64,000 nucleotides of DNA from Sphingomonas sp. S-NIH.Pt15_0812 (lineage in GTDB: Bacteria; Pseudomonadota; Alphaproteobacteria; Sphingomonadales; Sphingomonadaceae), in contig NZ_QLJH01000018.1 in assembly GCF_003951315.1 (NCBI RefSeq), positions 15,253 to 79,252 of the forward strand, given 5' to 3'. The position numbers were made by a program, and so were the translations under genes. Shown here piece by piece: positions 10,253-19,809 of the stretch. Within the stretch, counting starts at the first letter, position 1. Each line of letters starts with the position of its first letter. The notes beneath the pieces are model-generated. The model saw only the letters and a program-made list of their open reading frames with translations. It searched no databases and was not told the origin of the DNA.

Positions 10253-11334
10253 CGTCCCAGCAGCGCCGCGATGCGGCGTTCCTCCGCCTGCCACTGGACG
10301 GCGCGGGCACCCAGCCAGTCGTCGTCATAGCAACTGTCGGCATAACGCTGCCCGCTGTCGCACAGGATGGTGACGACCGCGCCCTGTTCGCCGCGCGCCG
10401 CCATCTCCTCGATCAGCATCAGGCAGGCATGGATGTTGGTGCCGGTCGACCCGCCGACCGGCCGACCAAGCCGCTGGCTGATCGCGCGCATCGCGCCGAT
10501 GCTGGCGGCGTCGGGCACCGCGACCATGCGGTCGATCACGCCGGGGATGAACGATGCCTCGACGCGCGGCCGGCCGATCCCCTCGATGCACGAGCAGCAG
10601 CCCTGGTCGAGCGTCTGGATCGAACGGTCGGCATAATGGCGGTGGAAGACCGAGGCTTCCGGATCGGCGACGCACAGTTGGGTCGGATAGCGGCCATAGC
10701 GGATGTAGCGCCCGATCGTGGCGGAGGTGCCCCCGGTGCCCGCGCCGCAGACGATCCAGGCCGGCACCGGATGATCCTCACGCGCCATCTGCGCGAAGAT
10801 GCTCTCGGCGATGTTGTTGTTGCCGCGCCAGTCGGTCGCCCGCTCCGCATAGGTGAACTGGTCGAGATAATGGCCGCCGGTCTCCTCGGCCAGCCGCGCC
10901 GCCGCGCCGTAGGCGTCGCGGGGATCGTCCACCATATGAATTTCGCCGCCATGGAAGCGGATCGCGTCGAGCTTGGCCGAGGAGGTGGAGGCCGGCACCA
11001 CCGCGATGAAGCGCAGGCCGAGCAGATGCGCGAAATAGGCCTCCGACACGGCGGTCGAGCCCGACGAGGCCTCGATCAGTACCGTGTCCGGCCCGACCCA
11101 GCCGTTGCAGATCGCATAGAGGATCAGCGATCGGGCCAGGCGATGCTTCAGGCTGCCGGTCGGATGGACCGACTCGTCCTTTAGGTAGAGGGTGATGCCG
11201 GGGAAGCGTGGCAGTTCCACCCGGATCAGATGCGTGTCGGCGGAGCGATTGAAGTCCGCCTCGATCCGGCGGACCGCTTCATCGGTCCAACGGGCGGCGA
11301 GCGTCGCGGCGGGCAGGGGGCTGGCATCGATCAT
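10249..11334 (-). CDS. PLP-dependent cysteine synthase/desulfhydrase family protein (Cds1-like)
   Basis: A fold-type II PLP enzyme of 361 residues. The PLP lysine is probably in [11 protein letters not shown], the substrate loop in [15 protein letters not shown], and the phosphate-binding glycine loop in [13 protein letters not shown]. The overall pattern resembles the Cds1-type L-cysteine desulfhydrases more than CysK/CysM, so hydrogen sulfide production from cysteine is a likely but unproven reaction. It is translationally coupled to the secreted SGNH-like gene. A cysteine synthase role cannot be excluded. Confidence 0.75.
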   Translation of the reverse strand: MIDASPLPAATLAARWTDEAVRRIEADFNRSADTHLIRVELPRFPGITLYLKDESVHPTGSLKHRLARSLILYAICNGWVGPDTVLIEASSGSTAVSEAYFAHLLGLRFIAVVPASTSSAKLDAIRFHGGEIHMVDDPRDAYGAAARLAEETGGHYLDQFTYAERATDWRGNNNIAESIFAQMAREDHPVPAWIVCGAGTGGTSATIGRYIRYGRYPTQLCVADPEASVFHRHYADRSIQTLDQGCCSCIEGIGRPRVEASFIPGVIDRMVAVPDAASIGAMRAISQRLGRPVGGSTGTNIHACLMLIEEMAARGEQGAVVTILCDSGQRYADSCYDDDWLGARAVQWQAEERRIAALLGR

Positions 11335-11382
11335 CGCGACACCGGTTGCGCCAATCCGCCCGCCCCCGTCAACCGGCCCCCC

Positions 11383-14300
11383 TCAACCGCCCGCACCCTC
11401 GACGCGGCCGGTCCGCTCCAGCTTGCCCCAGCCGATGCCGAAGCCGCCGACCGCCGATCCGATCGCCTTCAGCACCACCCAATACATGAGCTGGCGATAG
11501 ACGAAGCGCTGCGCGACCAGCAGATGCGCGGGATAATGTCTCTCGCGTGGCTCCAGCCGGTAGGCGATCCAGCCGCAAAGGATGTCGATCGTGGTGAAGG
11601 CCAGCCAGTAGACGCCCATCTGCAACACGTCGCTCTGCGTCTGCGCCCAGCCATGCTGCTGCACGCGCACGATCGTCGAGACGACGGAGATGAGCAGCGC
11701 GAGATCGATCACGGGCGAAATGGCCGCGAACACGATCTGGAACAGCCAGGCCTGGGGCAGGCCGATCATCGCAAGGCCGGCGGGCCGGCGCTGCTTCAGG
11801 ATGGCGGCATGTTTCCACAGGCATTGCAGCGTGCCGAACGCCCAGCGGAACCGCTGCTTGGCCAGCGCCTTGAAGCTTTCCGGCGCCTCGGTCCAGGCGA
11901 CCGCATCGACATCATAGGCGATGCGCCAGCCGGCCCGCTGGATGGCGATGGTCAGGTCCTGGTCCTCGGCCAGCGTATCCTCCGGATAGCCGCCGACCTG
12001 GTCGACCGCCTGCCGCCGCCATGCGCCGACCGCGCCCGGCACCACCGTCATCGCGTCGAACTGCGCGAGCGCCCGGCGCTCGACATTCTGCGCGGTGACA
12101 TATTCCACCGCCTGCCAGCGGGTCGCCAGGTTCACGCGGTTGCCGACCTTGGCATTGCCCGCCACCGCGCCGATCGCGGGATCGGCGAACCAGCGGACGA
12201 GGCGCGCGATCGTGTCCGGCTCGAACTGGGTATCCGCGTCGAGCGCGACGATGATCTCGCCCCGCGCCTGGAGCAGCGCGCGGTTGAGCGCCGAGGCCTT
12301 GCCGCCATTGGTGAGGGTCAGCAGGCGGACGCGCGGATCGCCGCCGAACGCCTCGGCGACCAGCGCGCTGGTGCGGTCCTTGGACCCGTCATCGGCAACG
12401 ATCACCTCGATGGTCGCGCCCTCGCTGGCCAGCACGCGGGTGACGGAGGGGACGATAACCGCCTCCTCGTTCCAGGCGGGGATGATCACCGACACCAGCC
12501 GCTCGGGGGTGAAGGGCGGCGGCTCGATCCCGGCGGTCTTGCGGGCATTGTGCACGGCCAGCCCCGCCATCAGCACCGCGCGCGCGATGCCGAGCGAGAT
12601 GGCGACGAAGAACAGCCATTTGAGCAGCCAGACGAACCCGCCGAGCAGCGCGAAGATGCCGACATCGACGCGCACCGCGGCCAGGTCGCTGCCGCTGACC
12701 GGCGGCATCACCTGCGCGTGGCTGAGGCCCATCAGTCGCGACACGGGCACGAAGGTGAAGCCGCGTGCGCGCAGCCCGTCAATGATCCGGGGCAGCGCCT
12801 CGACCGTCTGCGCGCGGTCGCCGCCGCCGTCATGGAGCAGGATGACGTTGGCGGTGCCGCGATCGGCGCTGGGGTTCACCGCCTGATCGATCGCGCGCTG
12901 GACGATCGCGTCGACGCCCGGCCGCTTCCAGTCGTCGGGATCGTCGTGCAGGCCGACCACCGTATAGCCGCGCTCCTGCGCGATCAGCGCGGGGTCCAGC
13001 TCGTCGGGCGTGGTCGGCTCGGCGTCGCCGAAATAGGGCGCGCGGAACAGGCGGGTGGCATGGCCGGTATAGGCCTCGATCAGCCGCTGCGTGGCGTTCA
13101 GTTCCAGCGCGGTGCCGCGCGTGCTGACCTCGGCGAGGTTGGGGTGGGTATAGCTGTGGTTGCCGATCTCATGCCCCTCGGCGACCAGGCGGTCGAGCAG
13201 CAGCGGATGCGCCAGTGCATTCTCGCCGATGACGAAGAAGGTGCCGGGGGCATGTTCGCGCTTCAGCACGTCCAGGATCTGCGGCGTCCAGGTCGGGTCG
13301 GGGCCGTCGTCGAAGGTCAGCGCGACCAGCTTGGGGATCGCGCCGGTGCGGCGGACGACATAGGGGGTGGGCAGGGTCTGATATTGTTCGCCGACGATCA
13401 GGCCGTTGGGCTTGAACGCAACCTGGCGGGCGCCGAGGGTCGGCGTGTTGGTGATGCGCAGGATCTCGCCATCGCCCTCGACATCGACATTGCCGACCGA
13501 GCGGAAGGTCGACAGGTCCGGCCGCATGCCCTTGCGCCAGGTGGCGAAGTCCTTCCACACGCCCGGGTCCTCACTGCCCAGCCGCCACAGGGCGACCGCG
13601 CCGACGCCCGAGGCCTTGGCGGCGAGCAGCTCGTTCCACACGCTGGCGGCGTCGAGCATCCACACGTCGTGACGCCGGCCGGCCTCGTCCTGATAGGCGA
13701 AGTGGCTGTTGCCGCTGGCGGGGTCGAAGGCGATGGCCGCGCCATTGTCATGCGCCGCCAGCCAGGCCTCTTCCAGGCTCAGCGCATCGGCATGGCCGCC
13801 ATGCCAGTCATAGGCATAGCTGCCGACCGCCAGCACCAGCTTGTCATGGCCGACCTGGGTCAGCGCGTCGCGCAACTGGCGGAGGAACCAGCCCTGCGCC
13901 GCGATCGGGCCGGGCTGGCCGCCCTGCCAATGCTGGTCGTAATCCATCAGGAACAGCCGATCGGTCGCGCCCGCGAACGCCTTCAGGTTCCAGTCGGGGT
14001 CGCCGACCGGCACGGTCGCGGTCACCAGCTTGCCCAGCGGGGTCCAGGCGGTGCGCGCCTCGCGCAACAGGGTGCGATAGTCGTTCAGCGACCCGGCCGG
14101 CAGGCTCTCGAAGTCGAACACGACGCCTGCCGCCTTGCTCTGCACGATCGACCGGCCGATCGTGTCGATCAGCGTGCGCCGCGCCCTGGGATCGTGGAGC
14201 AGCGCCGCCGCGCCCGCGCCGTCCCAATCGCCATCGGCGGTGTTCTGCACCATCGGCAGCACCGCCGGCCGCTTCGGGCTGGCGGCCAGGATGGCGTCGA

Positions 14301-14724
14301 ACCGCGGATCGGGGGTGCGGACGATGGTGTGGTTCGGGCCGGTGACGCTGAATTGCGCCGGCACCACCCAGTCGAGCTGGCCGATATGGCGTTCCAGCGA
14401 CACGCGGCTGGCATCGGCCCAGGGCACGTAGAAGCCGACCGTCAACGGCCGCCCGCCGGTGCCGGCCCTGGCCCGCTTGGGCAGCCAGCCGATGTGGCGC
14501 AACTCGTGGCTGACGCCGTGTCGGAAGGCGGCGATCCGCTGCGCCAGCGGCGCGGCGCGGGGCCGCTCGAACGGCAGGGGCAGCGAGGCGCCCGCCGGCA
14601 CGTTCAGGATCGTCACCGCAAAGGCCGCGCCCGCCAGCAGGATCACCGCCACCAGCAACAGCACGCCCCGCAGGCTCCACGCGCGTCGATTGCCGCTGGG
14701 GTCGTAGAAGATCGGTTTGCTCAT
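11383..14724 (-). CDS. Trimodular GH18-like / polysaccharide deacetylase / GT2 membrane protein
   Basis: A 1113-residue protein with three enzyme modules. After an N-terminal helix (about 18-38), residues 95-400 form a GH18-like domain with VVFDFESL near 201-208. Residues about 464-660 are a NodB-type deacetylase with LTFDDGPDPTWT (DD at 471-472) and the metal pair in NHSYTH (His 523 and 527). After more helices (about 690-725), residues 742-960 are a family 2 glycosyltransferase with ADDGS (778-781), DAD (829-831), ED (920-921) and QRFRW (957-961). Three or four helices end the protein. By analogy with PgaB/PgaC it may make, deacetylate and trim a beta-linked amino-sugar polymer; that is inference. 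Confidence 0.9.
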   Translation of the reverse strand: MSKPIFYDPSGNRRAWSLRGVLLLVAVILLAGAAFAVTILNVPAGASLPLPFERPRAAPLAQRIAAFRHGVSHELRHIGWLPKRARAGTGGRPLTVGFYVPWADASRVSLERHIGQLDWVVPAQFSVTGPNHTIVRTPDPRFDAILAASPKRPAVLPMVQNTADGDWDGAGAAALLHDPRARRTLIDTIGRSIVQSKAAGVVFDFESLPAGSLNDYRTLLREARTAWTPLGKLVTATVPVGDPDWNLKAFAGATDRLFLMDYDQHWQGGQPGPIAAQGWFLRQLRDALTQVGHDKLVLAVGSYAYDWHGGHADALSLEEAWLAAHDNGAAIAFDPASGNSHFAYQDEAGRRHDVWMLDAASVWNELLAAKASGVGAVALWRLGSEDPGVWKDFATWRKGMRPDLSTFRSVGNVDVEGDGEILRITNTPTLGARQVAFKPNGLIVGEQYQTLPTPYVVRRTGAIPKLVALTFDDGPDPTWTPQILDVLKREHAPGTFFVIGENALAHPLLLDRLVAEGHEIGNHSYTHPNLAEVSTRGTALELNATQRLIEAYTGHATRLFRAPYFGDAEPTTPDELDPALIAQERGYTVVGLHDDPDDWKRPGVDAIVQRAIDQAVNPSADRGTANVILLHDGGGDRAQTVEALPRIIDGLRARGFTFVPVSRLMGLSHAQVMPPVSGSDLAAVRVDVGIFALLGGFVWLLKWLFFVAISLGIARAVLMAGLAVHNARKTAGIEPPPFTPERLVSVIIPAWNEEAVIVPSVTRVLASEGATIEVIVADDGSKDRTSALVAEAFGGDPRVRLLTLTNGGKASALNRALLQARGEIIVALDADTQFEPDTIARLVRWFADPAIGAVAGNAKVGNRVNLATRWQAVEYVTAQNVERRALAQFDAMTVVPGAVGAWRRQAVDQVGGYPEDTLAEDQDLTIAIQRAGWRIAYDVDAVAWTEAPESFKALAKQRFRWAFGTLQCLWKHAAILKQRRPAGLAMIGLPQAWLFQIVFAAISPVIDLALLISVVSTIVRVQQHGWAQTQSDVLQMGVYWLAFTTIDILCGWIAYRLEPRERHYPAHLLVAQRFVYRQLMYWVVLKAIGSAVGGFGIGWGKLERTGRVEGAGG

Positions 14725-14813
14725 CGTCGGGGCCCTAGACGCGGATGTCTTCTCATGCCGTGTCCCCTACATGACCGATCCGTCATCCGATCGGCGAGGA
14801 AGCACTCGATCGT

Positions 14814-15371
14814 TCAGCGTCTCTTCGTGTCGGGAACATAGGCGTCGATCAGCGCGCCCACATAGTCGGGGGCGACGCCGGTCAGCTCGCGCGCCGGGGT
14901 GCCGCCATAGATGAAGCCGTCGACCGGATAGGTGCTGCCGCCCAGCCCCTCATTGTCGCGGAACCAGACCTTCACGTCGCTCCAGTCGTTGCCCGGGCTG
15001 ACATCGTAGAGCGTCACGTCCTGCTCGGCATGGCCCCGCTCGCCATTCTGGCGCGACCAGTTGGCGTGGGTCAGCATCACCACGCGCGTCTCGACCACGC
15101 GGCTGACCACGGCGACATGGCCGAGCGGCAGGCGGCTGGTGCGCGCGAAGACGATCACCGCACCGGGGCGGGGCACATGGCCGCGGGCATAGCGACCCTC
15201 GGCCTGGCTCCACCAGGTCCAGGCGTCGCCGAAGATCTGGATGCCCGAGGCGGCCCGCGCGAAGGGCACGCATTGCCCGACATAATCGAGCAGCGACCGG
15301 CCATGGGCGGGCGCGGCGACCGACAGGGCGGTGACCATCAGCGCAAGAGCGGAGGTGGCGGCGCGAAGCAT
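14814..15371 (-). CDS. Secreted CHAP-domain protein
   Basis: A 185-residue protein with a signal peptide (MLRAATSALALMVTALSVAAPAHG). It carries a CHAP (NlpC/P60-like) amidase domain: the catalytic Cys in LDYVGQCVPFARAASG and the catalytic His in LPLGHVAVVSRV. CHAP proteins hydrolyse peptidoglycan amide bonds. The protein is short and has one domain, so its cell-wall target is unclear. Its downstream neighbour, 89 nt away, is the trimodular polysaccharide enzyme. Confidence 0.85.
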   Translation of the reverse strand: MLRAATSALALMVTALSVAAPAHGRSLLDYVGQCVPFARAASGIQIFGDAWTWWSQAEGRYARGHVPRPGAVIVFARTSRLPLGHVAVVSRVVETRVVMLTHANWSRQNGERGHAEQDVTLYDVSPGNDWSDVKVWFRDNEGLGGSTYPVDGFIYGGTPARELTGVAPDYVGALIDAYVPDTKRR

Positions 15372-15518
15372 GCGGCAAATTATGCCGATTCGCGGTTAAT
15401 GGAAGATGAGAATCCGGCTTTTCCGGCGCAATTCATCGCATTGGTGAGGGCGTTCCTGAACATTCCCCTATTGTTCCGCAGCCTTCGCCGGGGAGCCGTC
15501 GAGGAGAATGGCACAGGC

Positions 15519-16367
15519 TTAACCCGGCTTGCGCCGCGACAGGAAGGCGAGGCGTTCGAACAGCATCACGTCCTGCTCGTTCTTCAACAGCGCGCCGTGC
15601 AGCGGCGGGATCGCCTTGGTCGGGTCGCGGTTCTGGAGCACCTCCAGCGGCATGTCCTCGTGCAGCAGCAGCTTCAGCCAGTCGAGCAACTCGCTGGTCG
15701 ACGGCTTCTTCTTCAGGCCCGGCACCTCGCGCACCGCGTAGAAGATCTCCATCGCGCGGGCCACCAGCATCCGCTGGATGCCGGGGAAATGCACCTCGAC
15801 GATCCGCTCCATCGTCTCGCGGTCGGGAAAGGCGATGTAATGGAAGAAGCAGCGCCGCAGGAAGGCGTCGGGCAGCTCCTTCTCGTTGTTGGAGGTGATG
15901 ACGACGATCGGCCGCTCCACCGCGCGCACCGTCTCCTTCGTCTCGTAGACGTGGAACTCCATGCGATCGAGTTCCTGAAGCAGGTCGTTGGGGAATTCGA
16001 TATCCGCCTTGTCGATCTCGTCGATCAGCAGCACCGGCGGCGTGGGATGGGTGAAAGCCTCCCACAGTTTGCCGCGCCGGATATAGTTGCCGATGTTGTT
16101 GACGCGCGGATCGCCGAGCTGGCCGTCGCGCAGCCGCGCCACCGCGTCATACTCGTACAGGCCCTGCTGCGCCTTGGTGGTGGACTTCACCGCCCATTCG
16201 ATCAGCGGCGCGCCGATCGCCGCCGCGATCTCCTGCGCCAGCACCGTCTTGCCGGTGCCGGGCTCTCCCTTGACCAGCAGCGGCCGGCGCAGGGTGACGG
16301 CGGCGTTGACCGCGACCCGGAGGTCGTCGGTCGCGACATAGCGGGCGGTGCCTTGGAAACGATGCAT
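15519..16367 (-). CDS. MoxR-family AAA+ ATPase
   Basis: A 282-residue AAA+ ATPase with Walker A (LLVKGEPGTGKTVLA, about residues 30-44), Walker B (PPVLLIDEIDKAD, about 110-122), and sensor and arginine-finger regions (VVITSNNEKELPDAFLRRC). MoxR ATPases usually act as chaperones with a VWA-domain partner encoded next to them. No VWA gene lies beside this one; a CHAP gene follows after 147 nt on the same strand and an unrecognised gene precedes it. Confidence 0.9.
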   Translation of the reverse strand: MHRFQGTARYVATDDLRVAVNAAVTLRRPLLVKGEPGTGKTVLAQEIAAAIGAPLIEWAVKSTTKAQQGLYEYDAVARLRDGQLGDPRVNNIGNYIRRGKLWEAFTHPTPPVLLIDEIDKADIEFPNDLLQELDRMEFHVYETKETVRAVERPIVVITSNNEKELPDAFLRRCFFHYIAFPDRETMERIVEVHFPGIQRMLVARAMEIFYAVREVPGLKKKPSTSELLDWLKLLLHEDMPLEVLQNRDPTKAIPPLHGALLKNEQDVMLFERLAFLSRRKPG

Positions 16368-16407
16368 GGCCCGAGACTTGGCGGATCAGTCCTCCACGTG
16401 CAAGCGG

Positions 16408-17061
16408 TCAGCCGCGCGCCGCGCGCCGCGCTTCCAGCAGGTCCCACAGACCGCGATGCTGGGCGAGCAGCTGGCGCGCGCCGAAGGTCATCGCCCGTTC
16501 CACCGAGGGCGAGTCGGCCAGATGCGTCACCGCGCCCTGCGTCGCGACCAGACTGGGCAGTGTCGTCGGCTGGACCTCGATGGCGAAGGCGGTGGCGCAG
16601 CGGGCGAGCAGGTGGCGGATCTCCACCCAGTCGGCGATCAGCGCCGCCGCCGCGCCGGTCGCGGTGCCGCCCCGGTCGGACCGGGCGAGCATCTCGATCG
16701 CATGACGGACGCCGGCCAGCGCCGCCTCGCTCTCCGCCTGGCCGGGGGTGGAGGGCAGGGGACCGGCCGCGGCGGTCAGCTGCGCGATCAGCCCGCGCTC
16801 GTCGGAGAAGCCGGCCGCCGCCGCCGCCAGCCAGTCACAGGCATCGGGCTGGACGCAGCGCTGGTGCGCCTCGTCGACCATGCCCGGATGGCTGCCATGG
16901 ACGGCGCACAGGGCATGGACCGCGTCGGACAGGTCGCGCGGATGCGCCGCCGCCGTCAGCAGATGCAGGAGATGCGGGTGCGGTGCGCTGCCCTCCTCGG
17001 ATACCAGCCCTCCGATCCGGTCCCAGGCACTGTGATGTGGTGCCAGCTTTACGCTTTCCAA
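16408..17061 (-). CDS. Unrecognised alpha-helical protein
   Basis: A 217-residue, Ala-rich and mostly helical-looking protein with no signal peptide and no membrane segment. It contains several His and Cys residues but no catalytic motif that I recognise. It precedes the MoxR ATPase by 40 nt on the same strand and may be co-transcribed with it. It may belong to a sphingomonad-restricted DUF family, but I cannot name one with certainty. Confidence 0.7.
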   Translation of the reverse strand: MESVKLAPHHSAWDRIGGLVSEEGSAPHPHLLHLLTAAAHPRDLSDAVHALCAVHGSHPGMVDEAHQRCVQPDACDWLAAAAAGFSDERGLIAQLTAAAGPLPSTPGQAESEAALAGVRHAIEMLARSDRGGTATGAAAALIADWVEIRHLLARCATAFAIEVQPTTLPSLVATQGAVTHLADSPSVERAMTFGARQLLAQHRGLWDLLEARRAARG

Positions 17062-17278
17062 TGCTGTTCTTCCCGTATGCTTGCGGCGGATTTGGCCCGC
17101 CGGGTCCGGAGGCTATCGGACAGGAGGCGATACCGAACCGCTCAAATACGTGGTGAAACTGTCATTAACCCTGATCCGGGCGGCGGCGGATGGCGGGATT
17201 CCGGCTGGACGCGGGCCTGCGTCCTGTCGATAACGCCCCGGTCGCCCGGGTCGGGCGCGGCTACGGAGATTGGGCGGG

Positions 17279-19651
17279 ATGCGCGCATGGGTGTTGGGTT
17301 TGGCGCTGGGTACGGCAGGATGTTCGATCGCGACGGCGGCCATGGCCGCTGACCAGACCGGGGCGACGCCGCCCGCCACGTCGCCGGCGTCCACCGCACC
17401 GGCCACCCCGCCAGCTCCCGTCGATCCGGCGGACGGCCGGCTGACGCTGGCGCGCGTGTTCGGCAATCCCGACCTGTCGGGCACCCAGCCGCGCGCGCTC
17501 CGCCTGTCGCCGGACGGCACGCTGCTCACCAGCCTGCGCAACCGCCCCGACGAGAAGGAACGCTTCGACCTGTGGGCGGTCGACACGCGCACCGGCGCGG
17601 AGCGGATGCTGGTCGATTCGAAGCGCGTCGGCACCGGCGCGGAGCTGACCGAGGCGGAGAAGATGCAGCGCGAGCGGGCGCGTATCGCCGGATCGAAGGG
17701 GATCGTCGATTATGACTGGTCGCCGGACGGCAAGACGATCCTGGTGCCGCTGGACGGCGACCTCTATCTCGCCACCCTCGACGGGCAGACGCGCAAGCTG
17801 ACGCAGGGGGCGGGCGGCGCGCTCAACCCCGTGGTGTCGCCGCGCGGGCAGTATGTCACCTATGTCCGCGACCAGAATCTCTGGGCGCAGCCGCTTTCGG
17901 GCGGTCCCGCCCAGCCGGTGACCAAGGGCGGCGGCGGCACCGTGCATTTCGGCGAGGCGGAGTTCGTCGCGCAGGAGGAGATGCACCGCGACACCGGCTA
18001 TTGGTGGAGCCCGGACGAGAGCCGCATCGCGGTCGAGCGGTTCGACGAGGCGCCCGTCCATGTCTTCACCCGCGCCGCGATCGGCGCGACGGGCACCAAG
18101 GTCTATGAGCAGCGCTATCCGGCGGCGGGCACGCCCAATGCCGTGGTCGAACTGTTCGTGATGAAGCCCGATGGCAGCGGCCAGGTGAAGGTCGATCTGG
18201 GGCCCAACCCGGACATCTATCTGGCCCGGGTCGACTGGCTGCCCGACGGATCGGCGCTGCTGGTCCAGCGGCAGACGCGCGACCAGAAGCGGATGGACGT
18301 GCTGCGCGTCGACCCCGCCACCGGCCGCTCGACCATCCTGTTCACCGAGAAATCGGGTGAGAAGAGCTGGCTCAACCTGTCCGACGCGTATCGGGTGCTG
18401 AAGGACGGCAGCCTGATCTGGCGTTCGGAAAAGACCGGCTATGGCCAGCTCTACCGCTTCGCCGCCGGCAAGTGGACGCCGCTGACCAAGGGCGACTGGG
18501 TCGTGACCAGCCTGGTCGGCGTCGACCAGGACAAGGGCCGCGTCTATTTCCTAGGCAACAAGGACGATGTGCTGGAGCAGCAGCTCTATGCGGTCGACAT
18601 CGCCAAGCCCAACCAGATCACCCGGCTGACCGAGCGCGGCTATTGGAACGGCGCGACGATGGACGGCTCGGCCAGCCGCTTCATCGTCTCGCGCTCCAGC
18701 CCCAGCCAGCCGACCCAGGTCTATCTGGCCGATGCGACCGGCAAGCGCCTGTCCTGGATCAACGAGAATGCGATCCGGCCGGGCCACCCCTATTATCCCT
18801 ATCTGGCGCACCACCGCGAGACCCAGTTCGGCACGATCAAGGCGGCGGACGGCACCACGCTCTATTATGAAATGATCACGCCCAAGCTGGAGCCGGGCAA
18901 GACCTACCCCGTCTTCTTCCAGCATTATGGCGGTCCGGGCACGGGCCAGCAGGTGACGCGCGGCTGGCAGGGCGCGTTGCCGCAATATCTGGTCGACCAG
19001 GGCTGGATCTTCTTCCAGATCGACAATCGCGGCTCGTACAACCGGGGCAAGGCGTTCGAGGACCACATCTACCATGCCATGGGCACGGTGGAGGTCGAGG
19101 ACCAGTTGGCCGGCGCGAACTATCTGAAGACCTTGCCCTTCGTCGATCCGGCCAAGATCGCCACCTATGGCTGGTCCTATGGCGGCTATATGTCGATCAA
19201 GATGCTGGAGAAGACGCCGGGCGTCTATGCGGCGGCGGTGTCGGGCGCGCCGGTGACCGACTGGCAGCTCTACGACACCCATTATACCGAGCGCTATCTG
19301 GGCGATCCGGCCAAGGACCCGGCAAGCTATAGCGGCTCGGCGGCGATCGCCGATGCGTCCAAGATCCGCGATCCGCTGCTGCTGATCCACGGCATGGCCG
19401 ACGACAATGTCTTCCTGGACAATTCGACCGCCTTCGCCGCCGAGATGCAGCGCACCGCGACGCCGTTCGAGATGATGTTCTATCCCGGCTATACCCACCG
19501 CGTCGCCGGACCGGGGATCAGCGAGCATCTGTGGAAGACGATCCTCAACTTCCTCGACCGCGAGGTGAAGAACAGGCCTGCGGCGGTGCCGGCGCCGGAG
19601 GAGGGCGAGACCCCAGCGGCACCGGCACCGGCACCGGCGACGGCGCAGTAA
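17279..19651 (+). CDS. DPP-IV-like S9 family peptidase, periplasmic
   Basis: A serine peptidase of the S9B type that removes dipeptides from peptide N-termini. I chose the ATG at 17279 (790 residues, MRAWVLGLALG) because it opens a signal peptide cleaved near AMA-AD; an in-frame TTG lies 9 nt upstream. A beta-propeller with SPDG repeats fills about 50-500, including the diagnostic double Glu in EFVAQEEM (about residues 228-235). The hydrolase domain has GWSYGG (Ser about 633), HGMADDNVF (Asp about 708) and YTHRV (His about 740). The C-terminus is an Ala/Pro tail. Confidence 0.93.
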   Translation: MRAWVLGLALGTAGCSIATAAMAADQTGATPPATSPASTAPATPPAPVDPADGRLTLARVFGNPDLSGTQPRALRLSPDGTLLTSLRNRPDEKERFDLWAVDTRTGAERMLVDSKRVGTGAELTEAEKMQRERARIAGSKGIVDYDWSPDGKTILVPLDGDLYLATLDGQTRKLTQGAGGALNPVVSPRGQYVTYVRDQNLWAQPLSGGPAQPVTKGGGGTVHFGEAEFVAQEEMHRDTGYWWSPDESRIAVERFDEAPVHVFTRAAIGATGTKVYEQRYPAAGTPNAVVELFVMKPDGSGQVKVDLGPNPDIYLARVDWLPDGSALLVQRQTRDQKRMDVLRVDPATGRSTILFTEKSGEKSWLNLSDAYRVLKDGSLIWRSEKTGYGQLYRFAAGKWTPLTKGDWVVTSLVGVDQDKGRVYFLGNKDDVLEQQLYAVDIAKPNQITRLTERGYWNGATMDGSASRFIVSRSSPSQPTQVYLADATGKRLSWINENAIRPGHPYYPYLAHHRETQFGTIKAADGTTLYYEMITPKLEPGKTYPVFFQHYGGPGTGQQVTRGWQGALPQYLVDQGWIFFQIDNRGSYNRGKAFEDHIYHAMGTVEVEDQLAGANYLKTLPFVDPAKIATYGWSYGGYMSIKMLEKTPGVYAAAVSGAPVTDWQLYDTHYTERYLGDPAKDPASYSGSAAIADASKIRDPLLLIHGMADDNVFLDNSTAFAAEMQRTATPFEMMFYPGYTHRVAGPGISEHLWKTILNFLDREVKNRPAAVPAPEEGETPAAPAPAPATAQ

Positions 19652-19809
19652 CCGTCCGTGGACCGTTGCCCTGCCTGAACCCGGGGTCAGGCGGGGCAAC
19701 GGCCGATGCCCCGCATGGCCCCGGGCGCCTGCCTTGGCAGGAGCATGACGGAGGCTCGACCACCGTCTCGTAAGACACTCGTCGCACGGCTGCGCTAAGA
19801 GGCACGGCG

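Noticed and set aside
14725..14813. Short inverted repeat CCGATC...GATCGG as terminator
   Set aside because: The six-base stem is too short and has no T-run, so it is no better than chance in this composition.
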